From Adiantum capillus-veneris (taxonomy: Eukaryota > Streptophyta > Polypodiopsida > Polypodiales > Pteridaceae), in assembly GCA_014529385.2 (NCBI GenBank), contig CM043953.1, forward strand, positions 112,470,549-112,534,548: 64,000 bases of DNA, in the 5' to 3' direction. The notes under the pieces are model-generated. The model did no database searches and was not told where the DNA came from. It worked only from the letters and a program-made list of their open reading frames with translations. A program made the position numbers and the translations under genes. The first letter of the stretch is position 1. Each line of letters begins with the position of its first letter. Positions 1-10,089 of this stretch are shown one piece after another.

Positions 1-280
1 GTTCTTCTCATTCATCAATGCACGTGCAACCTGCAATGTGCCTGTTTTTCCTTTTTGCGACCCCATCTGCATGTAAACTGCCTGCGTATACCATGCGTTC
101 GCAAAAAATCTGAAAAAACATTGGAGAAGTACTCTCCCCCTCCATCTGACCTCAATGTCTTGATTTGCATATCTGTCTCCTTCTCAATCATGACTTTGAA
201 GTCCTAAAACTGACCAAACACTTTACTTTTGTTACGCATGAAGTAGACCCATACTTTCCTTGTATGGTCATCAAGGGACA
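1..280 (-). pseudogene. Ty1/copia integrase fragment (antisense, truncated)
   Basis: Read on the minus strand from 280 to 1 this gives a copia integrase core: an SLDDHTRKVWVYF stretch, then a TAG stop in GQF*DFKV, then LRSDGGGEYFSNVF, the region around the second catalytic aspartate. Toward position 1 the frame is lost; an RKNRHIA-like and an RALMNEKN-like stretch appear in different frames, so small deletions are present. Integrases of this family insert element cDNA into the host genome; this copy cannot be active. It is cut off at 280 where element A LTR sequence begins. It is antisense to, and different in sequence from, the sense copia fragment at 5585-8367, so the two are not simple halves of one interrupted element. 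Confidence 0.8.
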
Positions 281-1345
281 TGGCCCTCCATAAGGTATCC
301 AAGTGGAGTGTGGGAGCTCCAAGTTCCGTGGGGTATGGTGTGGGTGCCTTGGGCACTGCGCGACGTCCGGTGGTGATTTTGGTGGCAATGGCCGGCGATG
401 CTGGATGGTGGTGGCGCTCGTGGGCGGCTCTGGCTGGTTGATGTAGTGATGACGTGGTAGGCCTTGCTAGAGGCGGGTCTCGCGTCTCCAAATTTTTGAG
501 AAGGAGAGGGAGAGCAATCGCGAGGTCGCTATTGCCCTCCCCTCTCAGGTAAGGGATGAGGCCCACAGCAGAAAGAGAGGAAGTCCGGGAGCAAAGAGGT
601 GGACAAGGCCAAATGCAAAGGCATCAAAGGAGGAGATCCGGCCGGCCAAGGTGAAAGGTGCAAGTGGCCATGGTGTAGCATGCAAAGTTTCCAAAAATAC
701 ACTAAGCCAAGTGTTGGCAATGCAAGTTAATTCGAAAAGAACTCCAAATGGAGTGCACGACATGGAATCACACACCATTTTTCTTTTTAGGACTCCTATG
801 CACACCCCTATAAAAGGGTGACTATGTTCATTTGTAAGGGTCTTTTTTGGACCAGTGTCTTTTGGCCAAAGAGGGTCTTTGGACCAAGGAGGGTTTTTTC
901 TTGCCAAAGCTTGTGGAGCTTTTGTTTTGATTGCCGAGTTTCATGCCAGCAGGGTGTTGATTTTACATGCTATTGTCTATGCTAGTAGACTATTCCCTAC
1001 TGTTTCAAGGCGTCATTCCCCCTTCCCCCTTCTCTTCTGTGTTGGTGTGCGTGTGTTTCCGAGTGTGTGTAGGCGTGTGTGCCCCCCTGACGTTTGTCGT
1101 GCAAAGAGAGATAGAGAGAGGTTGTGTGAGTGCGGAAGACTGTGAATTGAGCAAAGCGTAGTGATTGAGTCTGTCTGATGCATTGCAATGCGTATGTGTG
1201 TATGATTGTGTGAAAGCAATGGTTTGCTTGCGCGTAGTGTTGAGTTTTGAAGGTGAACTCTAGTGGATTGGGGGGTTGTGTATACCCTGGGCTATAGTGA
1301 GGCATTGTGTTGTGTGCTGGGTGTGTTCCCCTTTCCCCCTCTCCA
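281..1345 (+). repeat. 5' LTR of element A, 5'-truncated
   Basis: Matches 4520-5584 over its whole length at high identity by eye, with scattered substitutions. It holds the promoter and R-U5 part of the LTR and ends in CA. The first roughly 980 bp present in the 3' LTR (3542-4519) are missing here, so transcription control may be incomplete. Open frames inside it (for example minus strand 545-907) are shared by both LTRs, resemble nothing known and are not called as genes. Confidence 0.8.
809..816 (+). promoter_or_regulatory. LTR TATA box, element A 5' LTR
   Basis: TATAAAAG in the context CCCCTATAAAAGGGTG. It is conserved at 5048-5055 in the 3' LTR. Transcription would start about 30 bp downstream and run through the gag ORF. 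Confidence 0.6.
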
Positions 1346-1350
1346 TCTTC

Positions 1351-1367
1351 TGGTGCCCCCATTGAGG
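1351..1367 (+). other. Candidate primer binding site of element A
   Basis: TGGTGCCCCCATTGAGG begins five bases after the LTR end at 1345. The TGG start fits pairing with a tRNA 3' CCA end. It is not the common initiator-Met site TGGTATCAGAGC, and the tRNA was not identified. Confidence 0.4.
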
Positions 1368-1472
1368 AGCTATGTGATACCCCAATTTGCGGTTGAAAGT
1401 GGTGTTTTTTTGCTAACAAAGTGGTTGGCGAAGTGTCGAGATGTTTGATGGTCGAGGTTGAAGCTGACAGAG

Positions 1473-3065
1473 ATGGTGGAGCCAGGTTTTGGCCCCATAT
1501 TTACGGGTGTCGAAGATCCCGAGGATTGGTTAGTAGATTTCGAGTTATGGTTGTTGTCGATGCGTATGCCAACGTATTCGCAGAGATTATAGACGGTGCC
1601 GTTGTTAATGCGAGGATGAGCCAAGGTGTGGTTCAATGGCCTAGAGAGAAGTGATAGAGAATCATTGCAAAAGTTGCAGAGTCAGTTTCTGGAGCGGTTT
1701 CGAGAGGTGATCACAACAGAAAAATCCGGTGCAAAGCTGAAGGCGGTACACCACGATGTAAGTAAAGATTTCTCTCTTTTCATTGAGTAGTTTGAAGCGT
1801 GTTGGAAGCAGTTAGAGATTGCTACTGGGGTCAAAAGAAATCAATCTTTGAAGCTGTCAAAGCTGTTAGAGTGCTTGCATCCGAGGATTAGGGAAAAGGT
1901 CGAAGATGGTGCCGATACCTATGAAGACATGGTCTATCTGGCAAAGATAAAGAGCAGAAAGGTGAAGTGGAAGTTGGAGTTGGGAATGCTAAAGCTAGCA
2001 GATTATATGCCTGTTGTGGAGGTGGCGAAGTGCTCTTTGGTCCAACCAAAGGTGGTTCCAGTTTTGCAAAATGCAAGGCCTGTGGAGGTAAGACCTACTA
2101 TTGGTTATGTTCCTTGGAGTTTTCCAGTTTGTGAGGTGCATGTGCCGAGAGTGAAAGACCTTGTCAACGAGGAGAAGCTCCATGTCGAGGGGAACCAATA
2201 TGCAAAAGCGGTAGCATATGTGGAGGTTCCAGTACGGGTTGAAGAGGTAAAACATGGTCTTGTTGAAAGTTTGCATGAAAAGGTAGCAGAATGTGATCGA
2301 GATGCAGATACCGAGGGTTCAGAAGATGAGGAAGAAAGTTTGCAAAGCGGTAGAGATGGTCAAGCTTTTGTGGAGCAACAAGTGGATGCAGATGCTGATA
2401 CGGAGTCGGTATATGATGCCGATGCCGATGATGATACAAGCTCGATTTGCTGGGAGACAAGCGAGGAAGATAGAGCCGATGAATATACATCCTATGAAGA
2501 AGTGACGGAATCTAATGAACCTGAACCGGTAAAGGTAAAGCTGCCCTCTTGTATGTTTGATGATATGGTGATAGCACATGTGCAAGAAGAGCAGGGAACA
2601 GAGCAAGCCAAGATGTTTGATGAAAGCCAAAAGGTGCGGTCTAGACCTACAGATGATGAAATGCAGGTGAAGGTGGTATGTGGTGCCATGCTAATGGATG
2701 TGCTGATGAAAGTAGCGGTGGAATGTGCCATGGTGGTGCAGCAGATGCACCATTTTGCCAAGAGAGATAAAGCGGCCATGTCTATGGAAAAACTGGAGAT
2801 GGATGCGGTAGAGAACGAGTTTCTCTTTTCCTTAGAGGAGCATAATGCAGTTGTAGGAGAGGTGATTGAAGAGCAGGAGACTGAAGCTGGACAGAAGGAA
2901 GTGCTGAGCGACCTTGAAGGGCCAATCGATGATGAAGGGCTTGATGACAGTGTAAGTGAGTTCGAAGAGGAGGTGCAAGAGAGCATGAAGCCAGTGCAAG
3001 AGCTGTGTTCTATGGCATATGGAGGAGATTCCAAGGATGTGTCCAAGCTTTCAAAAGAGGTATGA
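1473..3065 (+). pseudogene. Element A gag (three in-frame stops)
   Basis: An ATG at 1473 opens a frame reading FGPIFTGVEDPEDWLVDFELW and later AKVWFNGLERSDRESLQKL, the typical start of a plant retrotransposon capsid (a tryptophan-rich patch, then WF..L and F..RF). In-frame stops occur at TAG 1590-1592, TGA 1617-1619 and TAG 1788-1790; from 1848 the frame is open for 405 codons. The second half is strongly acidic, with DADADTESVYDADADDDTSS near the middle and many Glu-rich stretches, and has no CCHC knuckle. Gag would form the particle that packages element RNA. With no pol in the element this is the only recognisable protein. The acidic tail is unassigned. Confidence 0.7.
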
Positions 3066-3507
3066 AACCCATGGTTGAAAGGTATGCTTGTAAGTGCAAC
3101 TGTGCAATACGTTATTCGTCGGATACGGGGTTCCCTTGAGAGGCGCTCTACTTTACATGGCTGGGAGGGAGGGTCAGAAGTGTTGGTTCATACAGATGAT
3201 GTGGTTGCAGATCCATATAGGGTGATGAAGCAAGATGATGTTCGGAGAGGTGCTAAAGTGATATGGGCCTTTTGTGTGCATGGATGGCTACGTGCTTGGG
3301 TAGGGCACTATTGGAGGTTGTTGCAAATGGATGAAAGTGAACATAGCCAGGTGTTTGATCCAGGTGGAAGCTATGTTATGCAGGGGGTGGGGCAATCCAC
3401 TTGAAGGTCTGGTAGTAGGATACTATAAAACATTATACATATGGTTTCAGTTTTCTCATAGTGTGTGCTAGGTTTTGCAGTTTATAGTGAAATAAAGCTT
3501 TTATGTC
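3066..3507 (+). other. Internal 3' region of element A, small ORF
   Basis: Holds a 109-codon open frame at 3075-3404 containing GWLRAWVGHYWRLLQMDESEHSQVF. No family was recognised, and it may be the end of a decayed polyprotein or chance. No RT or integrase motifs were seen in any frame. Confidence 0.35.
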
Positions 3508-3541
3508 GTTGAGCATCAATGCTCAACAGGGGGGTGGGCAA
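3508..3541 (+). other. Hairpin plus polypurine tract, element A
   Basis: GTTGAGCAT and its inverted copy ATGCTCAAC are separated by CA (3508-3527). They are followed at once by AGGGGGGTGGGCAA (3528-3541) and then TGATGGTGC. The purine run immediately before TG is the usual plus-strand primer for LTR elements. Element F has a very similar arrangement (GGGGAGGGCTAA then TGATAGCC). This places the 3' LTR start at 3542. Confidence 0.55.
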
Positions 3542-5584
3542 TGATGGTGCAGCCAAAGTGTGTCGACTCTAGAAAATGGCATGGCCAGGTGTGTATAAGC
3601 AAGCAGTAGCATGGCAAAGAGATGGTGCAGCTAGGAAGTTCATGGAATGACAGGTAGCAGCGGAAGTGTATGCATGATGCGGCTTATAGTCCAAGAAAGG
3701 CTCCATGATGGGCTAGTTGGTGTAGCAGGTGGAAGAGATGCAAAGTGCAGCCTTGGGATCTAGGAATGAAGAGCTTGAAGTGCTGAAGGAACTGGTCTAG
3801 ACGGCTCATCAAACCGAGCTACGGAGCTCAAGTTATTGAAGGTTAAAGTTTTGGTGGTTTGCAGATTCTTGCTGGATAGGGTAGTTGGAGATAGGTGGTC
3901 CAAGTGAAGCTTGAAGTGTAGATGCGTAGAGCTCAATTCATGGAGCTTACCCGTCTTTTCGGATTGCGGATTGGAGCCATGGTTTGCAAGATATGGTCAG
4001 TGGAAGTTTTTTCGGGGGCCGGGTCTGAGCCCACTTGGTCGCATTGGATAATGTGCCATCTGGCATCTTTTGAGCCTCGACAAAGTTCTAGAGCAGGGTG
4101 TACATCATATGGAGCCAGCAAGAAGTGACTGCATGCCAAACGGAATCCGGAGGGAGAAGATATGGTCGTCAGAAGATTGGTTGTCTTTGCCCAAAGTTAA
4201 TTGCAGATGGTTTGATCGTGTTTTGGTCGCATTCGATCTGGGCCCTGGTAGAGTCGAGTAGTGGTGCGGATGTTGGAGAAGCAAGGAGGTAGTGCAAGCT
4301 TTCACTCGGGGCTTGCGGCTCGGCAATAGGACATGGGAGCAGAGAATGGAACTGTAGAGAAGGAGGCTAAAAAAAATGGGTTTCTTTTTATTAACATTGT
4401 TTTTTTTGGAGGATTTTGGATAGCCCAAGGGGATTTTCTTGAGAAGGTGCCACGTGGACAAGGGTATAACCCACATGCGCAGAGCGAAGGAATCCACGTG
4501 GACTATATGGGCTGGTCCGTGGCCCTCCATAAGGTATCCAAGTGAAGTGTGGGAGCTCCAAGGTCCGTGGGCTATGGCGTGGGCGCCTTGGGCGCTGCGC
4601 GGCGTCCGGCGGCGATTTTGGTGGCAAAGGCCGGCCGTTGTGGATGGTGGTGGCGCTCGTGGGCAGCCCTGGCTGGTTGATGTAGTGATGATGTGGCAGG
4701 CCTTGCTAGAGGCGGGTCCCGCGGCTCCAAATTTTTGAGAAGGAGAGGGAGAGCAATAGCGAGGTTGCTATTGCCCTCCCCTCTCAGGTAAGGGATGAGG
4801 CCCACAGCAGAGAGAGAGGAAGTCCGGGAGCAAAGAGGTGGACAAGGCCAAATGCAAAGGCATCAAAGGAGGAGATCCGGCCGGCCAAGGTGAAAGGTGC
4901 AAGTGGCCATGGTGTAGCATGCAAAGTTTCCAAAAATACACTAAGCCAAGTGGTTGCAATGCAAGTTAATTCGAAAAGAACTCCAAATGGAGTGCACGAC
5001 ATGGAATCACACACCATTTTTCTTTTTAGGACTCCTATGCACACCCCTATAAAAGGGTGACTATGTTCATTTGTAAGGGTCTTTTTTGGACCAGTGTCTT
5101 TTGGCCAAAGAGGGTCTTTGGACCAAGGAGGGTTTTTTCTTGCCAAAGCTTGTGGAGATTTTGTTTTGATTGCCGAGTTTCATGCCAGCAGGGTGTTGAT
5201 TTTACATGCTATTGTCTATGCTAGTAGACTATTCCCTACTGTTTCAAGGCGTCATTCCCCCTTCCCCCTTCTCTTCTGTGTTGGTGTGCGTGTGTTTTTG
5301 GGCGTGTTTAGGCGTGTGTGCCCCCCCGAGGTTTGTCGTGCAAAGAGAGATAGAGAGAGGTTGTGCGAGTGCGGAAGGCTGTGAATTGAGCGGAGCGTAG
5401 TGATTGAGTCTGTCCGGTGCATTGCAAGGCGTATGTGCGTATGATTGTGTGAAAGCAATGGTTTGCTTGCGGGTAGTGTTGAGTTTTGAAGGTGAACTCT
5501 AGTGGATTGGGGCGCTGTGTATACCCTGGGCTATAGTGAGGCATTGTGTTGTGTGCTGGGTGTGTTCCCCTTTCCCCCTCTCCA
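3542..5584 (+). repeat. 3' LTR of element A
   Basis: Starts TGATGGTG after the polypurine tract and ends CTCCA, for about 2043 bp. Its last 1065 bp match the truncated left LTR. The TATA box is at 5048-5055 (TATAAAAG). An alternative start is TGGG at 4377 after a weaker purine run (AGAGAAGGAGGCTAAAAAAAA), and a minimal start is TGGCCC at 4520; the left end is therefore uncertain but the right end is firm. Confidence 0.6.
5048..5055 (+). promoter_or_regulatory. LTR TATA box, element A 3' LTR
   Basis: TATAAAAG, the same position in the repeat as 809-816. From here transcription would read into the copia fragment on the right. Confidence 0.5.
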
Positions 5585-6463
5585 ACGTCACCACTTTTGG
5601 ACAGAACATGTGGAATATATCCAAAGGTTCTATGACAGTAGCACATGGAGTAAAGTCTGGAGGACTTTACATGATTTATGTATCAAATGTCTCTAAAAAT
5701 GTAATCAATGTAACCGAGCCGCCGAACGTTTCTTTTTGGCATAGCCAGTTAGGACATATGTCCAAGAAGGGAATGGAAATCTTGTCTCGTTCTGGTTATT
5801 TGCCTGGCTTTTCATTTAGTGATTTTGAATTCTGTGAACATTGTCTGTATGGTAAGCAAACATAGCAACCACATAAGCATAGAAGCAGTAGAAGAGATAC
5901 ACAGTTGGCACTTGTTCATAGTGATTTGTGTGGACCTATGCCTAACCTATCTCTAGGGGGAGTTTCTTACTTTATGACATTTATAGATGATTACTCGAGG
6001 AAAGTATGGGTTTACTTTCTCAAGCACAAGGATGAAGCGTTTACTATTTTCAAAACGTTTGTAACACTTGTGGAGAATCAGAGTGGCAAGAAGCTTAAAT
6101 GCTTACGCACTGACAATGGTGGAGAGTATGTTTCAAATGCCTTTCACTGACAATGGTGGAGAGTATGTTTCAAAGGCCTTTCAGTACTTTTGTGAGTCAA
6201 AAGGTATAAAACGTGAACTTACTGCTCCTTACAATCCTCCTCAAAATGGTGTTGCTGAGAGGATGAATAGGACCATACAAGAGAAGGTCAGAAGTATGTT
6301 GTCTAATGCACAACTGCCAAATGGGTTTTGGGCTAAAGCTGTATCAACAACTGTTCATCTTATAAATAGATCTCCTAGCAAGGTTTTGCAGAAGGATTCA
6401 GTGCCAGAGATGGTATGGTCAGGCAAAATGCCCTCATACAAGCATCTCAGAGCCAAAGAGTAG
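5585..6463 (+). pseudogene. Element B: copia GAG-pre-integrase and integrase
   Basis: The frame starting within the LTR junction reads FWHSQLGHMSKKGMEILSRS (GAG-pre-integrase) and FCEHCLYGKQT (the zinc-finger cysteines), then a TAG at 5863-5865, then HSDLCGPMP, FIDDYSRKVWVYF and CLRTDNGGEYVSNAF. This covers the integrase zinc finger and the first two catalytic aspartates. A 37-bp tandem duplication (6110-6183) shifts the frame; the shifted frame continues with APYNPPQNGVAERMNRTIQ, which holds the catalytic glutamate, to a stop at 6463. The upstream copia part (gag, protease, 5' LTR) is missing, cut at the element A LTR. Confidence 0.85.
6110..6183 (+). repeat. 37-bp tandem duplication in copia integrase
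   Basis: Unit 6110-6146 is repeated at 6147-6183 with one visible base difference (AAATG versus AAAGG). The unit starts CTGACAATGGTGG and ends CCTTTCA. Its length is not a multiple of three, so it shifts the integrase frame right after the DNGGEYVS motif. Confidence 0.9.
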
Positions 6464-8367
6464 AAAGTGCATCTTTCTAGGCTATGGTAATTCTAGTGAG
6501 ATGGGGTACAGACTATGGGATCCCGAATCCAGAAAGGTTATCTGCAGCAATGATGTTCACTTTAATGAATCCAAATATCATTCTAAACCAGAGAGGGTTG
6601 AGGAGATTAGAAGAGTTGTCTTCCAAGAAGATGGACCTGCACGTGCAAGACAAAATGTTAGGGCTCAAGAGGAGCAAGGACATGATAGATTGGAACCACA
6701 CGTTGTGCCTGTGCCTGAGCCACCTATTTTGCGTAGATCTAGACGTATCACGCGACCTCCTGATCGGTTTGTTCCTTCTATGAAATATGTCATGCTAACT
6801 GATTGCAATGAGCCTTCATGCTACAAAGAAGCAGTGCAAATGAAGGACTCCGGGGATTGGCAATTGGCCATGCAGTCAGAGATGACAGCTCTGCATAAAA
6901 ACCAGACATGGAAGCTAGTTAAATTACCACATGGCAAAAAGGCTCTACCTTGTAAATGGGTTTACAGGTATAAGATCACCCCTCATGATAGTCAGCCAAA
7001 GTACAAAGCAAGGCTTGTTGCCAAGGGCTTTAAGAAAGAACAAGGCATTGACTTTGAGGAAGTCTTCTCTCCGGTGGTCAAGATGGCTACATTGAGATGC
7101 TTTCTTGCATTGGTTGCCATATTAGATTTGGTGTTGCACCAAATGGATGTCAAGACAGCGTTCTTGCATGGTGATTTAGATGTGGAAATTTACATGCAGC
7201 AGCCAGAAGGGTTTGTTGAGAAAGGCAAGGAAGATTTGGTATGCCAGTTGTTAAAGAGTCTTTATGGCTTAAAACAATCACCAAGGGCATGGTACCATAA
7301 GTTCCACAAGTTTATGCTTTCTCAAGGCTACAAACATAGTGAGTTCGATCACTGTCTATGTACAAAGAAGGCTAAGGATGGCAGCTGGGTGATCCTTATT
7401 TTGTATGTGGATGACATGTTAATTGCTGGCAAGCACTTGGAAGAAATTTCAGCTTTGAAGTCAAAGATGGCAAAATCGTTTGACATGAAAGACATGGGTG
7501 AGGCAAGTCATATACTTGGTATGCGCATTGAGAGAGACAGATCAAAGAAGTTGATTTGGTTATCTCAAACAGAGTATATTGACAAGGTTTTGCAACGTTT
7601 CAATATGGAGAAGGGAAAGGCATTGAGTGTTCCATTGCCACCATATGTGAAACTTAGCAAAAAAGATTGTTTAGTGTCTGAGGAAGAACAGGCTGAAATG
7701 GATAAGATTCCATATGCATTTGCAGTGGGTAGTTTGATGTATGCAATGATTGCTACTCGCCCAGACATTGTATTTGCAGTGGGAGCAGTAAGTCGATACA
7801 TGTCAAACCTAGGCAAGAAACATTGGGAGGCAATGAAAGAAATATTGAGATACCTGAAAGCTACAAAGAGTATGCGTATATGCTATGGGAATCAGGAGCT
7901 AATTGTAAAGGGTTTTACAGAATCAGATTATGCAAGTGACTTAGACAACCAAAGGTCTACGTCAGGGTATGTCTTTACATTGGCTGGTGGAGCAGTATCA
8001 TGGCGTTCTAGATTACAATATTGTGTTACTCAGTCTACTACAGAGGCTGAATATGTTGCAGCACCAGAGGCATGCAAAGAATCAATTTGCAATGGGAGTA
8101 GTGAATATGTTGCAGCATTAGAGGCATGCAAAGAATCAATTTGTCTTAATCGACTAGTAACAGATTTGGGAATGAAAGAAGAGATGCCTGTGTTATATTG
8201 TGATAGTCAGAGTGCTATACAATTGGCTCACAATCCAGTTTATCACTCAAAGACAAAGCATGTGGATGTGAAGTATCATTTCATCAAGGAAATGCTCGAG
8301 GATAAGCAAATTCAGCTTGTCAAATTTCACACCAAAAAATCCTGCTGATCTACTTACAAAAGGACTT
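6464..8367 (+). pseudogene. Element B: copia reverse transcriptase and RNase H
   Basis: A 615-codon open frame (6501-8348) holds a full copia RT: WKLVKLPHGKKALPCKWVYRY near the start, ARLVAKGF, MDVKTAFLHGDL, LYGLKQSPRAWY and the catalytic LYVDDMLIAG (YVDD codons near 7404-7415). It then carries RNase H with GFTESDYASDL (D to E change in the usual G-x-x-D) and CDSQSAIQLAHNPVYHSKTKH. RNase H contains an in-frame near-duplicate 54 bp apart (8048 and 8102). At about 8330 a one-base shift ends the open frame early; the shifted frame reads NPADLLTKGL, the normal copia C-terminus. No 3' LTR follows; antisense gypsy begins near 8368. Confidence 0.85.
8048..8155 (+). repeat. 54-bp in-frame tandem duplication in copia RNase H
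   Basis: TGAATATGTTGCAGCA followed by GAGGCATGCAAAGAATC occurs at 8048 and again at 8102. It duplicates EYVAA-EACKESIC in the protein and keeps the frame. It lies over the region just before the final RNase H aspartate motif. Confidence 0.8.
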
Positions 8368-9485
8368 CCCTTAGTCATCAATACTGAGAAGACTAGTATC
8401 TTGTCCTCTAGAGGTCTCTTTTGCAATAAACTAACATATCTTGATTTTGGCCCCATTATAAACACCTGGCAGCAGTAATCCAGATAAGTCCTTCAACCTT
8501 ACTATGCCATATGGACTAACCCAACCTATCTTTAAATTTGGTTTCTGAGGGCTCAATTTGGACTCATAAAGAAAACCTAAGTCTCCCTTATGGAACTCCC
8601 TAACCTTGATTCTTCTATCATGTCAGTGCTTCCTCGTTGCTGAAAAATCTCTTGTTCCAGCATGGCTTGTTGTCTCAACTCATCCAGCTATACTAATTCT
8701 TCCAGTCTATGTTTAAGATTATGATTAGAATATAATCCATATTCCACTGACATTCTGAGACTAGGAATCACAAATGCAATAGGAACTACATCTTTAGTAC
8801 CATACACTGAAAGGTGTCATTCCAGTGGTGACTTTATAAGCTGTTCTGTAGACCCATAGAGCACTCTGGAGCTTAAGATCCCATTGATGTGGTTCCTTAT
8901 AAACAATCTTGGCTAGAATATTCTTGATGGTTTTGTTAATGCTCTCTGCTTGACCTTTGTGCCTGGGATAATAGAGAGTTGATTTCCTATGCTTAACTGA
9001 GAGCATATTATCAGAATTTCTATGGCATCATTAATAAAATCTTTCCCTTGATCAGACACTATCTCAATGGGGCATCCATAGAGGCAAATAATGTTTTTAA
9101 ATAGGAATACAGTAGTGGACTTGGCAGTATTTTTTGGAAGAGCCTTGGCCTCTACCCATTTGGTGACATAATAGGTAGCCACCAAGATATAATGGTTCTT
9201 CCTTGGAGTGACCTTCTTGAATGGTCCCATGAAGTCTAGACCCCACTTAATGCATACTCCCAGTGTTTGAACTAGAGTAAGTGGAGTCATATTAGCTGCT
9301 ATTGGTCTGTCCACTCTCAGACATTTATCACAAGTTTTGCAAAAACTTTGAACATCCGCTATCAAAGTTTTCCACCATAATCCAGCTTGCAAAATCTTCT
9401 TATAAGTGATATCAATGATGAAGTGTCCTCCAGAATCTCCATTGTGTGCCTCAAAGATGACTTACATTCTTCCTTCGTGTAATGT
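8368..9485 (-). pseudogene. Element D copy 1: gypsy integrase (left part)
   Basis: On the minus strand a frame from 9392 reads QAGLWWKTLIADVQSFCKTCDKC (zinc finger), GLDFMGPFKKVTPRKNHYILVA, TKWVEAKALP and GCPIEIVSDQG, the second catalytic aspartate. A frameshift near 9010 leads to STLYYPRHKGQAESINKTI, the glutamate region, and SALWVYRTAYKVTTGMTPF. The C-terminal part lies toward 8368 and is broken by stops. The DNA is closely similar to 20444-21564. Element C inserted at 9485, so its N-terminal continuation is at 20287-20443. Confidence 0.8.
9481..9485. other. Target site duplication AATGT (left)
   Basis: AATGT directly before the left LTR equals AATGT at 20287-20291 directly after the right LTR. 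The uninterrupted paralogous sequence at 21560-21575 reads TAATGTACACAAC, showing the empty site. Confidence 0.95.
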
Positions 9486-10075
9486 TGTGCGCTCCTTGCC
9501 GCACTGTCGAAGCAAGGGACTTGCCGATACACCGTGTACGAGCCGCAGACGGCTCCAAGCACACAACTAGTTTAACTAGTAAGCTCAAAGAGGGCAATGG
9601 TGTGTCACTCACCGCCTTATGCTCCTGCCGTAGAGGATTCCTCGCCGCGAAGAAGAGGGAGACGCCGCTATGCCGCGCTCAACCGCCTCACCGTCGTCGT
9701 GCCGCCGCAACGCTCGATCGCACATACACTCTCACACTCTCTCTCTCTCTCACACACACACACACGCACACACACAAGGAGATGGTGAAGGAGAAGGTGG
9801 AGATGGAGCAAGAGCAGTTTCTATTGCACAATGAGAGAATGAGTAAAAATTAGGTTTAGTTGGCTTTTATATGAGCTCACCCCATTCACACTTGGGCGCC
9901 CATGCTTAGCCAACTAACCCTAGCATGTTCGTGTTAGAGTGCGCCTCTCATCGGCGATCACTCTACCTTTCCCTATTGGACCGACAAGCCCGGTGCCTGA
10001 CTCTACTTAAATAAATAATACGGTTACAGTGTCCGTCGTAGGCGATAGGGTGTCCGTGAGCCACGAGGGTTAACA
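9486..10075 (-). repeat. 3' LTR of element C
   Basis: Begins TGTGCGCTCC and ends GGGTTAACA in plus-strand reading (TG...CA, 590 bp), with a near-identical partner at 19687-20286. It contains a CT/CA microsatellite at about 9730-9776 that differs in length from the partner. A minus-strand TATA box, ATATAAAAG, lies at 9864-9872. Confidence 0.95.
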
Positions 10076-10089
10076 TTGCCCCCTTTCCT
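10076..10089 (-). other. Polypurine tract of element C
   Basis: Minus-strand AGGAAAGGGGGCAA directly abuts the 3' LTR at 10075, the expected site for the plus-strand primer. Confidence 0.85.

Larger units (their letters stand above)
281..5584 (+). mobile_element. Element A: gag-only LTR retrotransposon
   Basis: Two copies of the same roughly 1065-bp sequence lie at 281-1345 and 4520-5584, in direct orientation, each ending CCCTCTCCA. Between them are a decayed gag ORF, a hairpin and a polypurine tract, but no protease, RT or integrase. This is the layout of a non-autonomous element that would need another element's enzymes. The 3' LTR most likely starts at 3542, directly after the polypurine tract, which makes the left LTR 5'-truncated. 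No matching 5-bp target duplication exists (left GGACA, right ACGTC), consistent with loss of the true left end. The left flank is antisense copia and the right flank sense copia. Confidence 0.75.

Noticed and set aside
545-720. Host protein-coding gene shared at 529-907 and 4768-5146
   Set aside because: Both are the same LTR region; the duplication is explained by the LTR pair.
204-907. Minus-strand ORFs rich in Pro, Arg and His in the element A LTR
   Set aside because: They repeat in both LTR copies simply because the LTRs are copies, and they show no motif; the high-GC part gives long chance frames.
281-5584. Target site duplication for element A
   Set aside because: GGACA and ACGTC do not match, and the left LTR appears truncated.
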